Shown piece by piece: positions 53,301-62,567 of a stretch of 64,000 bases of DNA. The stretch's first letter is position 1. Each line of letters opens with the position of its first letter. The translations under genes were made by a program, and so were the position numbers. The DNA is from Takakia lepidozioides (taxonomy: Eukaryota; Streptophyta; Takakiopsida; Takakiales; Takakiaceae): assembly GCA_030704615.1 (NCBI GenBank), contig CM060734.1, forward strand, positions 3,162,001-3,226,000, given 5' to 3'. A model generated the notes under the pieces. The model did not search any database. It was given only the letters and a program-made list of their open reading frames with translations, and had not been told where the DNA came from.

Positions 53301-54775
53301 TGGTGTACAAGGGCGAGACGGCGCTCCAAAGGAAGATCCGGAAGGCTTACCGGAAGGATGAGCTGGCGAAGTCCGTGATGCAGGACTTGAGGATGGGGGT
53401 TAAATCGCAGTTCCACTTGCAAAATGGACTGCTCCGGTATAAGCAAAAACGTCTCTATGTGCCAAAGGGAGGGATCAGAGATAGCCTCTTGAGAGAATGC
53501 CATGATAGCCCGCTTGCGGGCCACGGCGGAGCCAAGCGCACTGCGGCACTCTTGAAGAAAGAGTATTTCTGGCCCAAACTGAGGGAGGAGGCAGAGGAGT
53601 ATGTCAAGACATGCACCACATGCCAACAAAACCGGAGCGAGTACAAAAAGCAAACGGGGCTGTTACAACCCTTGCCGATTCCAGAGGGGACTTGGGAAAG
53701 CGTCTCGATGGATTTCATGACTGTTATGCCGCTGTCAAAAGGATTCGATGCAATCATGGTGGTGGTGTATAGGTTCAGTAAAATGGGCCATTTCATCCCC
53801 ACCAAGGAGACGGCAACGGCGTAGGAGACAAGGCGACTTTACTTCGCCCACGTCTTAAAGCATCATGGAGTCCCGAAGGATATTGTCTCGGATCGCGATC
53901 CAAAGTTTACGAGTAAATTTTGGAGGACACTTTGGAAGAAGATGGGGACGAGGCTGAAGATGAGCACCGCCTTCCGACCTACAACGGACGGCCAAACGGA
54001 AAGAGTGAATTCCGTAGTGAAGCAATTCTTGTGGAATTACGTGTCGGCAGACCAATCAGACTAGATGGAACACTTAGACGCGGCAGAGTTCTGTTATAAT
54101 AACACAGAACACTCCGCAACGGGAGTTTCCCCTTTTGTATTGGTCTATGGAAAAGCACCTCTGGTGCCGACAAGTTGGGCCGCCCAGGACGTTGAGGAAC
54201 CGGCAGTAGCGGCGGTACTGGAAGAACGCGAGCGTTTGTTGAAGCTCGCAAAGTACAACATTGCCAAAGCTAGGAAACGGTATGAAAGGCAGGCGAATCG
54301 GAAGCGGAGGGAAGTGAAGTTTGAGGCAGGCACAGAGGTCTGGTTGAACATCAAGAATTTTCGACTACCTCCGGAAGTGAGTCCGAAGTTCGTACCTCCG
54401 TATGCGGGACCCTTTCGCATTCGGAAGGTTATGAATGAGGATGTGTATGAATTGGAGCTGCCGGCAAACAGCAAGGTGTACCCAGTATTCCATGTCTCTC
54501 TTTTGAAGCCTTACTTCAAAGATGAAGCGCGTCCGAATCGACATCAAGTGTTGCGTCCGCCACCTATGCTATTGGATCATGAAAATGAACCTGAGTACGA
54601 GGTGGAGGCAATACTTAAGTCGAGGAGGTTCAAGAACCGAGAAACGGAGTATCTCGTCAAATGGAAGGGCTATCATCATGTGGAGGCATCTTGGGTGCGT
54701 GCCTCTGAAATGGGAAACGCATCCGAGGCGGTTGCAGCTTTCGAAGGGCGACCTCAAAAGCGGAAGAAACGTTGA
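53301..54775 (+). pseudogene. Chromovirus integrase with C-terminal chromodomain
   Basis: Zinc-binding HHCC region (HDSPLAGHGGAKRT, CTTCQQNR) at 53500-53635. The core has SMDFMTVMP, SDRDPKF and DGQTERVN, giving Asp, Asp, Glu. TAG stops at 53822 and 54062. The last frame (54065-54775) has YGKAPLVPTSW, VFHVSLLKPYF and then a chromodomain from about 54590: YEVEAILKSRR, YLVKWKGYHHVEASWV. The aromatic residues for methyl-lysine binding (Y, W, and a further aromatic) appear present. Chromodomains guide chromoviruses to heterochromatin. Confidence 0.9.
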
Positions 54776-55680
54776 TGGGGACATCAACCTTGGAGTGTGG
54801 GGGAGGAAATGCATGCTTAGCCCGGCTTAGCTAGCTTAGGAATCCGATTACAAAAACTTGTATTGTACAAAAATTTGTTATAAAGGAAATGGGTTCCAAA
54901 TGTTGTGCGTCCTATTTTGATTGGAATGGTGATGCATGGTATGGTTGGCTAGTGTGTAGAATGCATGCTAGCTTATAAAAGTGGGAGAGGTAAATTGGGT
55001 TAATCGTGTGTTTGCGTAGTGCCGAAATCGGGTGACCCCCATCCAAGGGGCAAGGAAACTTGCGACTTCTTTGGGAGTTCACGTGCTAGTGCGCACCTGG
55101 CGCATGCGCGTACTATAACTGTGCTACCGAGGGGGTTGCCTTGTAGTGCGGGCTAACACGGAAGCTACGTGCTTCCGTTCACGTACTATAATCGTGTAGC
55201 CTCGGGACGAAGTCGTAGTGCGGCTTCGGCGTGTTCCCGTACCTCAGGCCAGCATTCCAAGGCGGACCCAATTGTAGTGATTGGGGCGCACGGTTGGTTC
55301 AAGGTTATCTTCCTAGTCAAAGAGGGTTCCAGGTGAACCCTTGCTTAAGGTGATGCCAAAAGCGGCATCATGAGTGGTCGCAAGCAATGTTGTTGCAGTA
55401 AGGCGATTCGATCCTCAAGGAGGATCGTTCCTTGGCCTTGAAGTAGGCCAAGAAGAGTGCACTGGGAGGAGCTTGAGAGGCTCCACCCTTGGCCGAGACT
55501 TGGAGGAAGTTGGCCGAACTAGCTAGTGGAGAGTAGAGTCAAGTGTGGGGTTTGGTTCTTTGCCATGGGACGCCATGGTACGGAAACAAACTCCTTGATG
55601 TGGGACGCCACAACTTGGATGTTCGTTTCTACAAAACGACAAGTCGATGAGGACATCGACTCCCTGTTGGTAGGGGTGTG
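54776..55680 (+). other. Chromovirus 3' untranslated region
   Basis: Non-coding, as is common between chromodomain and 3' LTR. It has CGTACTATAA(T/C)(C/T)GTG repeats (55108-55195) and GATCCTCAAGGAGGATC (55410-55426). GGTAGGGGTGTG before the LTR is a weak polypurine tract. Confidence 0.6.
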
Positions 55681-56345
55681 TGTCGCGGCCCTTTGCCTTG
55701 AGGGCAGGGGGTCGGGACACATGAGGGGCTGCCCCTGTGGTGGGGGCAGTGGCAGCGATAGGTATGGGGGGCTGAAGCACCCTTGAGTGCCCAAGGCACT
55801 CAAGGAGGCGGAGGCACTCACTAGGTGGAGCCCCGCACACCGGGTTGCGGTGGGGGTGGCTCCACAAGGGGTGGTGGTAGCTTAGCGGGACTTAGTGGGG
55901 GTGGCATAGGACTCACCATGGGGTGGAGACCTCGAGGTGGGAGTCGTGGGGAGTCTTGGGACTCATCACGGTCCATTGGGGCCGCGGTGAGTGGGCCAAG
56001 ACTCACCGCGACTCACCACCAGGAATCGAGGGTCTTCGTGGTGGTTCGCCATAAAATGGCATGGCTCGTTGTGAAACCCCCGCGGACAGCTACAGAAGTA
56101 TATATAGGGAGTAGTAACCCCGAGAACGGTGCAAGCCCGTTGGTGACCAAAAACTAGTGAGTAAGCGAGCGAGCCGGAAAGCGACCAAAGAGTGGGGAGC
56201 TGTTCCGGACTGCCAACTACCAAAGGGAATTCCCGCTGGTTCCAAATCGGTGGAGGGTTCATCGTGGGAGAACAAAGGGGGACCGTTATGCCCCGGTGAG
56301 CAGCCGAAGCTCCAAGTTGGCCCGGCGGCCAAGTTGGGAGTCAGG
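55681..56345 (+). repeat. 3' LTR of the chromovirus, truncated
   Basis: Nearly identical to the 5' LTR from TGTCGCGG on, with a 20-bp insertion (GGAGGCGGAGGCACTCA region) near 55800. It stops at GGGAGTCAGG; the last 65 bp or so of the LTR are missing. Confidence 0.85.
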
Positions 56346-57691
56346 AGGTCACTCGAGGAGCAGCACGAGTTCCTGAGCCACGAGGTGCAGAGATGGAGTT
56401 AGATCCACAGCGTGGGAAGGCAAGCCGTTGGGCTAGGTTGCCTCAATCATTCATCTTGGGGGAGACAGTGTCGACGACATCCATGGCACCTAGTTCTCGC
56501 CCGACAAATATAGAGGCCGTTATTGTGCCATTGGGGAGAGCTACACGTGCAGCATTGACACCTGCTGCCAAGGCTAGTGCATCCTGTGTGTTGTTGGGGG
56601 CAGCCACCTCTGTGTGTCAAGCCCCACTATTCTCGGCAACCATGATTGCGACGCCGGGGGTAAGACTAGCTGCAGTGTTCAGACTAGCAGCAACACTCTG
56701 CGAGAATGGGGAGGTCACTTCATCTTCTGCGGAGTTAGTGGAAGGTGTAGTGGTAGAGGGATCCTTGGATTTGAGGGTCAAGACTGCCACGGCTGCGCCA
56801 TGGCAAGCTGTAGCTGCCAGGTTGACGGAGCTGCCAGCTAGGCCAGCCTTTGAGCGCGCCATGGTGACACCTGGAGTTGTCTTGTTAGACAACTAGGATG
56901 ACATTTTCTCTTTGAGTGGACCGGCAGGCAAAAGGTACCGGCCACTGCGGGTCTTGTTGGACTCGGGAGCTCAGCCACTGATGTTGGGCAGAGCTGCTAT
57001 TGCAGGTTTGGGCCTCATGGAGGCGGATATGGAGCCTTGTCCTTTCCAGATACAGACATCTCTGGGAGGATCAGAGCAGGCTCGAGGCATGACACGGCGT
57101 GAGATGGCCATTAGACTACAGCCGGATCATCCTATAGATGGCTCAGTGATGCGAGCCAAGGCCATCGTGACAGATGCGGTCTCTTACGATGTCCTCGTTG
57201 GTGGGGCAGTGTTATATCCCATGGGCTTCACCCTGGATTTTTGGGAGGAATCAGCATCCTACAGGCCTGGCTGGCAGTCAGGGGATGGTCGTCACGTACA
57301 ACTCCCTGTGACATTCATTGGGGGTGTTGCGGCTGCCCAGCGGGGCAAGATGCCAACACTAGCAGCCTTCACAGCTGCAGTTAGTTGGCTTGGAGGGTTG
57401 CTGGAGCGCAATGCCCATGCAGAGGATGTGCCACCTCCAGCAGAGCAGGATGACATGTATGGTATGGCGGAGTTGCCTGCCATGGTTGCTCACACTCCAT
57501 TGTGGGGTATGAGCAAGGATTTGCAGCAGGTTGCTGATAGACGGGTGCAACAAGCCTGGGTAGAGGCCTTCGTACCGTCAGGAGAGGAGGAGAATGCGGT
57601 GATTGCACCAGGACCACCTCAGTTGTCGCACCACACCACACCTCACCACACCACACCACACCACACCTCTTGTGTGGTAGTGCCCACATGA
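56346..57691 (+). CDS. Linker and retropepsin-like protease of the DNMT-PHD element, copy 2
   Basis: The linker frame 56393-56896 (MELDPQRGKASRWARLPQSF) ends with a TAG at 56894 where copy 1 reads CAG (DNQDGI). The protease frame 56912-57691 follows in another frame: LRVLLDSGAQPLMLGRAAIAG with the catalytic Asp-Ser-Gly, then DAVSYDVLVGGAVLYPMGFTLDFW. The C-terminal extension (MYGMAELPAMVAHTPLW) leads toward the methyltransferase and ends in a CACAC-rich repeat (57625-57660) absent from copy 1, which probably caused the frame change. Confidence 0.8.
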
Positions 57692-57701
57692 AGGCATATG
57701 C

Positions 57702-58736
57702 CTTCTGGACTTGTTTGGCGAGATCCGCACTGGATTGGCTGCAGTGCTGCAGGCAGGTGTACGAGTTTGACGTTACTTATATGTGGAGAGGGATGAGACT
57801 GCACGATGCGTCTCACTGCGCCATGTTGCTCAGTTGGTACAGCAGTATCCTGATTTGTTGCCAGTGTCTGCAGTTTGTGGATACCAACAAGCATTGCCAG
57901 CAGACATCTCTTTGCAGGGGGCGCATGATTTGGAGCAGGTTGACCCTATTCACTTAGTAGTGGCAGGTTGGCCCTGCCAAGGGCATTCATCAGCTGGGTA
58001 TGGCAATGGGTTACAAGACTCAAGGTCACGCCTGTTTTGGGAGATGTTGAGGGTCCTTCGTTATTTACAGCTTCAGCAGACAGACTCTCCGGCATATATC
58101 TTGGAGAATGTGCCATTGATGGGTGATTCTCGGGCCAAGGTGATGGCCAGTGTACATCAAGTGCGGTCTTGGCTTGGGTCAGCAGTGTTGCTGGATGCAG
58201 CTGCAGTGGGGTCACGGGCTCATCGCCCACAACTATGGTGGACCAACTTGATGCCACCTGCATTGCTCAAGTGTGCATTTGATGGGGTGCAACGGCCACC
58301 AAACCTGATGGTGGATAGCATTTTGGACATAGGGAGGCAGTCTCAGCGTGTGAGACACGATGACCGATCACCTTTGGCAGTGGTCAATAAGATGGGTCAC
58401 CCACGAGCAGCATTGCCTACACTGCTCAGCTTTCTAGGATCTCATGCTTTCCGGGATGGTGGACCTGGCCTCTTGTGGGATAGCCAGTTGCACCAATTAG
58501 TGGAGCCCAATGCTGACGAGTGCGAGCGGGCGATGGGTTTTACCACTGGTACCACGGCGGTGCCATCTCTTTCTGAGGCATCACGTCGTCAGGTGTTGGG
58601 GCAAGCAATGGATCTCAATTGTTTGACCTGGATTATCAGCTTGGCTATGGCTGAGCAGCGCCGAGTACGGAGTACACTTCCCTTGATGGTCTCCCTGCCT
58701 ACCGAGACGGTAGAGGCAGCGAGTGGGGGCGAATAG
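57702..58736 (+). CDS. Cytosine-5 DNA methyltransferase domain (DNMT3-like) of a retroelement, copy 2
   Basis: Frame 57783-58736 is open, and the same frame upstream holds motif I (LLDLFGEIRTGLAAVLQAG) with one TGA at 57768. Motif IV is VVAGWPCQGHS, catalytic Cys codon 57975-57977. Motif VI is YILENVPLMGD (Glu 58104-58106). Motif VIII reads AHRPQLWWTN, similar to the RARYFW-type region of DNMT3. Motifs IX-X: ECERAMGFTTGT, then LGQAMDLNCLTWIISLAM. The short spacing between motifs VIII and IX suits DNMT3-like enzymes and not MET1 or CMT types. C5 methyltransferases transfer a methyl group from S-adenosylmethionine to cytosine. It lies between protease and RT. Apart from the TGA, all key residues are present. 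Confidence 0.85.
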
Positions 58737-58836
58737 GTGAGGACCACGAGGTGCAGGCCGCATCCATGGCACATGTGGGAGGTGCTCGAGGTTCAAAAGG
58801 AGTTGGCAGCCAAGGCGGCCGTGATGGATGAGGTTC

Positions 58837-59281
58837 ACTGTGTGCCACGCAGGATTCCCGAGAAGGTCAGAGCACCAAAAGTCCACAAGGGGGAAGATGA
58901 TTCGGATACAACTGGTTCTATGGCGCTGGAGAGGTAGCATTTCTCATTGTTGATGTGTGCAGATGGGGCTGTGATATTGCCACCACTGACCCTCCTATTG
59001 CTGGCAACTCCTGCACCTCCTGTGATGACATGGCGGAGGACTATGCACTACAGATGGCAGAGAAGAAATGACAGGGATCTCCTATGCCTGAGAAGTTACC
59101 GCCATATCAACATTGGTCCATTTGGTGACCAGTCACCTCCACCAGCCAGTGACAGGGCTCGGGCTTGCACACAGAGCCCTCCACGGGACTCTCACCGACA
59201 AAAGGGTGCTCGTTCACAAAGGTTTGCTGATCCTAAACAGTAAACCGTGAAGACACGACTTTTTGAGAGGGGGAGGGATAA
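58837..59281 (+). pseudogene. 3' fragment of the coiled-coil accessory gene
   Basis: VPRRIPEKVRAPKVHKGEDDSDTTGS matches the C-terminus of the accessory gene near 21270-21360 (split here: CMPRKIPEKPLKVRAPK and EDDSDTTGS). AEDYALQMAEKK follows at 59035, then a TGA. The sequence leads to a purine-rich tract (GAGAGGGGGAGGGA, 59266-59279) just before an LTR. So this gene is the last ORF of an LTR retroelement family. Confidence 0.75.
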
Positions 59282-59392
59282 TGTTAGAGGGCTGTCTGGG
59301 ACTTAGACAGTTTTACGTGTTTTGTGGGGTACCCTTAATTTTTGCACAGACTTACGGATGGTAGACTTAGACCAACACAGGCCTTAGGGGAG
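59282..59392 (+). repeat. LTR start, same family as 22257-22350
   Basis: TGTTAGAGGGCTGTCTGGG, then ACTTAGACA and GGGTACCCTTAATTTTT. Truncated after about 110 bp. Confidence 0.7.
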
Positions 59393-59400
59393 GATCGCGA

Positions 59401-59970
59401 TTGCGTGAGCCGGTGATGGGAGACATTATGGTGGAGTTGGACTTCAGTGAAGGTACACGCAGGGTGACGAGTTTCCGAGCACTTCTGTGGGATTCTCTTT
59501 GGGTGAGGCCTGCCAGTGGACAACAGTGGATACTTGTTGTGCGAGATAGACCTGGAAGACGGAGTGTTCGTCTCTTCATCATGAGATGTTGTTGCGGCGA
59601 GTTCTAGAGGTCTTACTACCATAACTATACTGCACCTCCACAGTATTTGCTCCCGGATAGGGCTCTTGAGTTGTTCACTCACTCTTCTGGGCCAGGGAAT
59701 ATATTGTTGACACTAAGGGAGAATCGGAACAGGTTTGTCCTAGATGTTTGCGAATTTCACGACGATGTGGAGGAGGTCCCAATAGGAGGCCTCCAATATC
59801 TGCATGTTTTCACGAACGTGACCTCTATAGATATCTTGTATCTTTATGTTCGCCATCTTAATCCAGAAAACGGCAATGCGAAGTGGACGAGTACCGCACT
59901 ACTCCTAATTCTGGACCTGTGGTTCGACGACTCGGAGGTTCGTGTTGTGAATGTCAACGCAGTAGCATAG
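59401..59970 (+). CDS. Unknown ORF pair, probably one gene cut at its 5' end
   Basis: 59401-59607 and 59647-59970 lie in the same reading frame, separated by a TAG (59605-59607) and about 12 further sense codons. Features: GDIMVELDF, QQWILVVRDRPGRRSVRLF, NILLTLRENRNRFVLDV, and TALLLILDLWFDDSEVRVVNV at the end. Alternating hydrophobic strands suggest a beta-rich protein. It abuts the LTR fragment on the left, so its true start is lost. An AATAAA follows at 60094. I do not recognise the family. A distant link to the 12.6-14.3 kb paralogues is possible but not shown. Confidence 0.45.
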
Positions 59971-60093
59971 CGCGGTAAGGATCATTGTGGAGGGTGATTG
60001 GAGGGCACAGGCTCCGGGATATGGTAGTTCCACAGGTTTCTTATGCCGCAATGGTATTTTTGATGATGGAAGCTCGGAGTAGTCGCTGTACAA

Positions 60094-60099
60094 AATAAA
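60094..60099 (+). terminator. Polyadenylation signal AATAAA
   Basis: CAAAATAAAAAC about 125 bp after the stop of the unknown ORF at 59970. Confidence 0.5.
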
Positions 60100-60409
60100 A
60101 ACTTGTGGTTGCCTGATGTTTTTATTTCAAGCGTCATATCAATGTGGGCTTGATGTTGAGTTGAATGGGGTTTGCAAATTCAATTGTCGTCTGACCCTGA
60201 ATGTATTACCTTGTCAGCACAATGGCTTGTGAGGGCTACAATTTTGTGTCTCTTTCCTATCCTGCACAATGTTTTACAGTGGTGACGTGGGATAACGGCG
60301 TCGAAATACCTCATTCCGCATCCTGGACCAGGAGAAACAGACCCTATTACCAAGGTAAGAGGACATAACACCGTCAATAAAGACACAAAAATTCCAATTC
60401 CGCAGATGC
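60100..60409. other. Non-coding stretch
   Basis: No gene or repeat recognised. Confidence 0.4.
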
Positions 60410-60440
60410 CCGCTCATGAGCTCATGGGCTCATGAAATAG
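60410..60440. repeat. GCTCATG repeat end, as at 14.7 and 21.5 kb
   Basis: GCTCATGAGCTCATGGGCTC then ATGAAATAGT: three CTCATG units and the ATGAAATAG motif found at the inner edge of the 6.9-kb unit's inverted repeats. Again a retroelement fragment begins at once beyond it. Confidence 0.55.
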
Positions 60441-61745
60441 TAAACCTCAGCCCCATCATGCTCCAATCTGTATGCAGCTGAAAAGGACGCCCCCTGATAG
60501 GTCGTCTCAAGATGGGCGCCGAGGTCAACCTCGCCTTGAGCTCTTGGAAAGCTCATTCTTGCTTATCTTCCCACTGCCACTCCTGGTCCACCTTGGTCGG
60601 CTTGGTTACAGCCTTTGCAATGGCACTAAATCCCTTGACAAACCGTCTATAATAGTTTGCCAACCCCATGAAAGCTCGAACTCGGCTCACATCCGTGGGG
60701 CGTGGAATCTGTGCAATGACCTCTACCTTAGTCTGCTGTACCCCCAATCCTCCAGGATATATCATGTGACCCAGATACTCAATCTGGTTGTGGAAAAACT
60801 TGCACTTCCCCGGATGTAACTTCAATCCGTGCGCCCTCAAGCGCTCAAATACCACCTGAAGGTGTCTCTCATCTCATCCACCGTAGCACTAAAGATGATG
60901 ATGTCATCTATGTAGCACCGAGCAAACTCCACCCCTGCTAGAATCCTGTCCATGACTCTCTGAAACTCTGCAGGAGCGTTCTTAAGCCCAAATGGTAAGA
61001 ACCGCCACTAGTATAGGCAATCCTTCCTGTGCTCATTGATCCCCTAGAATGTCGTCTTCTGCTTATCCGCTCCTTGATCGGCAACTGGTGATATCCGGAT
61101 CGTAAATCCAAAGTGCTAAAGACCTTGGCATGCCCAATGGCATCGAAGATCTCCTCTGATGTTGGCATGGCATACCTATCGGACTTGGTCTGACGATTTA
61201 CAGGCCGGTAATCACCGCACATACGTCTCTCCGTCCAATTGCCATAGACATCCTTCTTGGCTGGCATCACTGTGGCTGAAGCATACTCTCCACCAGATAG
61301 CTCCACCAAACCAGCCTCCCAGAGGTCCTGAGTCCTCATCTGAATCAAGGACCTCTCCATGTCACTGTATCTATAGGGTCTCCAAAAGATTGGCGTATCA
61401 GTGGCCAATTCAATGCAAATCTCTTGACCCTTCAGTGCTCCCAAGTCCTTCAAACTGAAGGCAAAGCAGTTCATGTAAGCCCTCAAGAACCGCCGTATAC
61501 GTCGTCTTTCTCCTCTGGTGACTATAGGTCCAACATCAGGCTCCCAGTTGTCCTCCGTGACTGCAACCTTGAGTCTAGCAGGCTTAGAGGTAGAAGACGC
61601 GTCCTGTGGTTGCTATGTTGCAACCTCTTGAGCAGTGACCACTGCCTCCTCTGTCAGTGACAATGTCTCATCCTGCACCATCATCCCATCCTTGAGGACC
61701 TCCTCAACCTGAGAAAAATCCCGCTCCGTCGAATGCAAAAGGCAC
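60441..61745 (-). pseudogene. Reverse transcriptase fragment of the DNMT-PHD family (minus strand)
   Basis: On the minus strand from about 61745: the linker before RT (VTEDNWEPDVGPIVT), then [46 protein letters not shown] (about 60925-60900) and RAFMGLANYYRRFVKGF. Better preserved than copy 1 in the first RT part (61486-61050). Frame breaks near 61050 and 60900. No methyltransferase or gag sequence remains. Confidence 0.85.
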
Positions 61746-62037
61746 TTACACAGGGCGGCATTGAGGAAGTGTGCGCCCACAGGGAATGGAGAGGGACAAG
61801 TAATCACTGTTGTTTTTAAACACGGAGATGCAAACATTGAAAACCCAATGCGGAAAACCTTCTCAGGTGATCTTCTCTGGGGCAACGGCAATACGTGCCC
61901 CTATTGGCTAGCAACGGCTACCCACACAGGTGATCAAAAATGGGTGGGGCTAGAAGGGGCTCGACAGAGAAGGTGCCACGACATTACGGGAAGAAATTGT
62001 GCTAAAACCACCGCCGTCCTAAAACCACCGACCTTGG
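61746..62037. other. Non-coding stretch before the satellite
   Basis: Nothing recognised apart from short ORFs without motifs. Confidence 0.35.
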
Positions 62038-62330
62038 TATTTTGGCGCCGAAATTCCCAAGAGCAGTGTGCTAAAGTGGTGTTTTGAAGACATCCACCGG
62101 GGTATTTCGGCGCCAAAATCTCCTCTTAAAATGTGATATACTGCGGTATTTTATGGCGCAGAGCGGGCTATTTTGGCGCCAAAATACCCTGGTGGAATGT
62201 GCTGAAGTGCCTTGTGCTGAAGGCTTCCATCGTGATATTTTGGTGCAGTAATTCCTTCGTGGAATTTTATAAGGCCCATATTATGAAGGCGCACACTGGG
62301 CTATTTCGGCGGCAGAAATTTCCAATAGGA
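62038..62330. repeat. Palindromic satellite, period about 65 bp, five units
   Basis: Palindromic cores TTTTGGCGCCAAAA or TTTCGGCGCC lie at about 62041, 62106, 62171, 62239 (degenerate) and 62304 (degenerate). The sequence between also repeats loosely (GGAATGTGCTGAA, GTGTGCTAAAG). The copy at 62168-62185 is a perfect palindrome. On the minus strand it lies downstream of the ParB/methylase-like copy 4. Confidence 0.7.
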
Positions 62331-62567
62331 ATGTTAGAAACGGCAGGGTTTTCATGGCTTCAAGTTCCCGGCTCGCTGGTGTGCATAATTTACTTGTAGG
62401 GTTCTTTACTTAAGTTTGCGTCTCTTCTGCTTTTATTATACATTTAGATTGCCGGAAGAAATGTAGGGAATCGGACATGCAGTCTGAACACAATGATTTT
62501 TGAAATCGTCAATATTTTCATTAAGTGTTTCAGAACTATACAACAAAAGGATCCAAATGAGACTTTG

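Larger units (their letters stand above)
49539..56345 (+). mobile_element. Chromovirus (Ty3/gypsy with chromodomain) nested in copy 2
   Basis: LTRs at 49539-50247 and 55681-56345, tRNA-Met-type primer-binding site at 50250-50261, gag with one zinc knuckle, protease, RT/RNase H, integrase and C-terminal chromodomain. The 3' LTR lacks about the last 65 bp of the 5' LTR and carries a 20-bp insertion near 55800. It interrupts the gag-protease linker of copy 2. Few stops are present in pol, so it is younger than its host. No clean target duplication was found because of the 3' loss. Confidence 0.9.
44901..58830 (+). mobile_element. DNMT-PHD retroelement, copy 2, split by a chromovirus
   Basis: It begins TGTCAAGTTA as copy 1 does. 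Leader, gag (47.9-49.3 kb) and the gag-protease linker are followed by a nested chromovirus at 49539-56345. The linker then resumes (GGAGCAGCACGAGTTCCTGAG is in both copies), with protease and a nearly complete methyltransferase to 58736. RT, integrase and the right end are missing, replaced at about 58830 by debris of another retroelement. The left arm is more diverged from copy 1 than the coding part. Confidence 0.75.
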
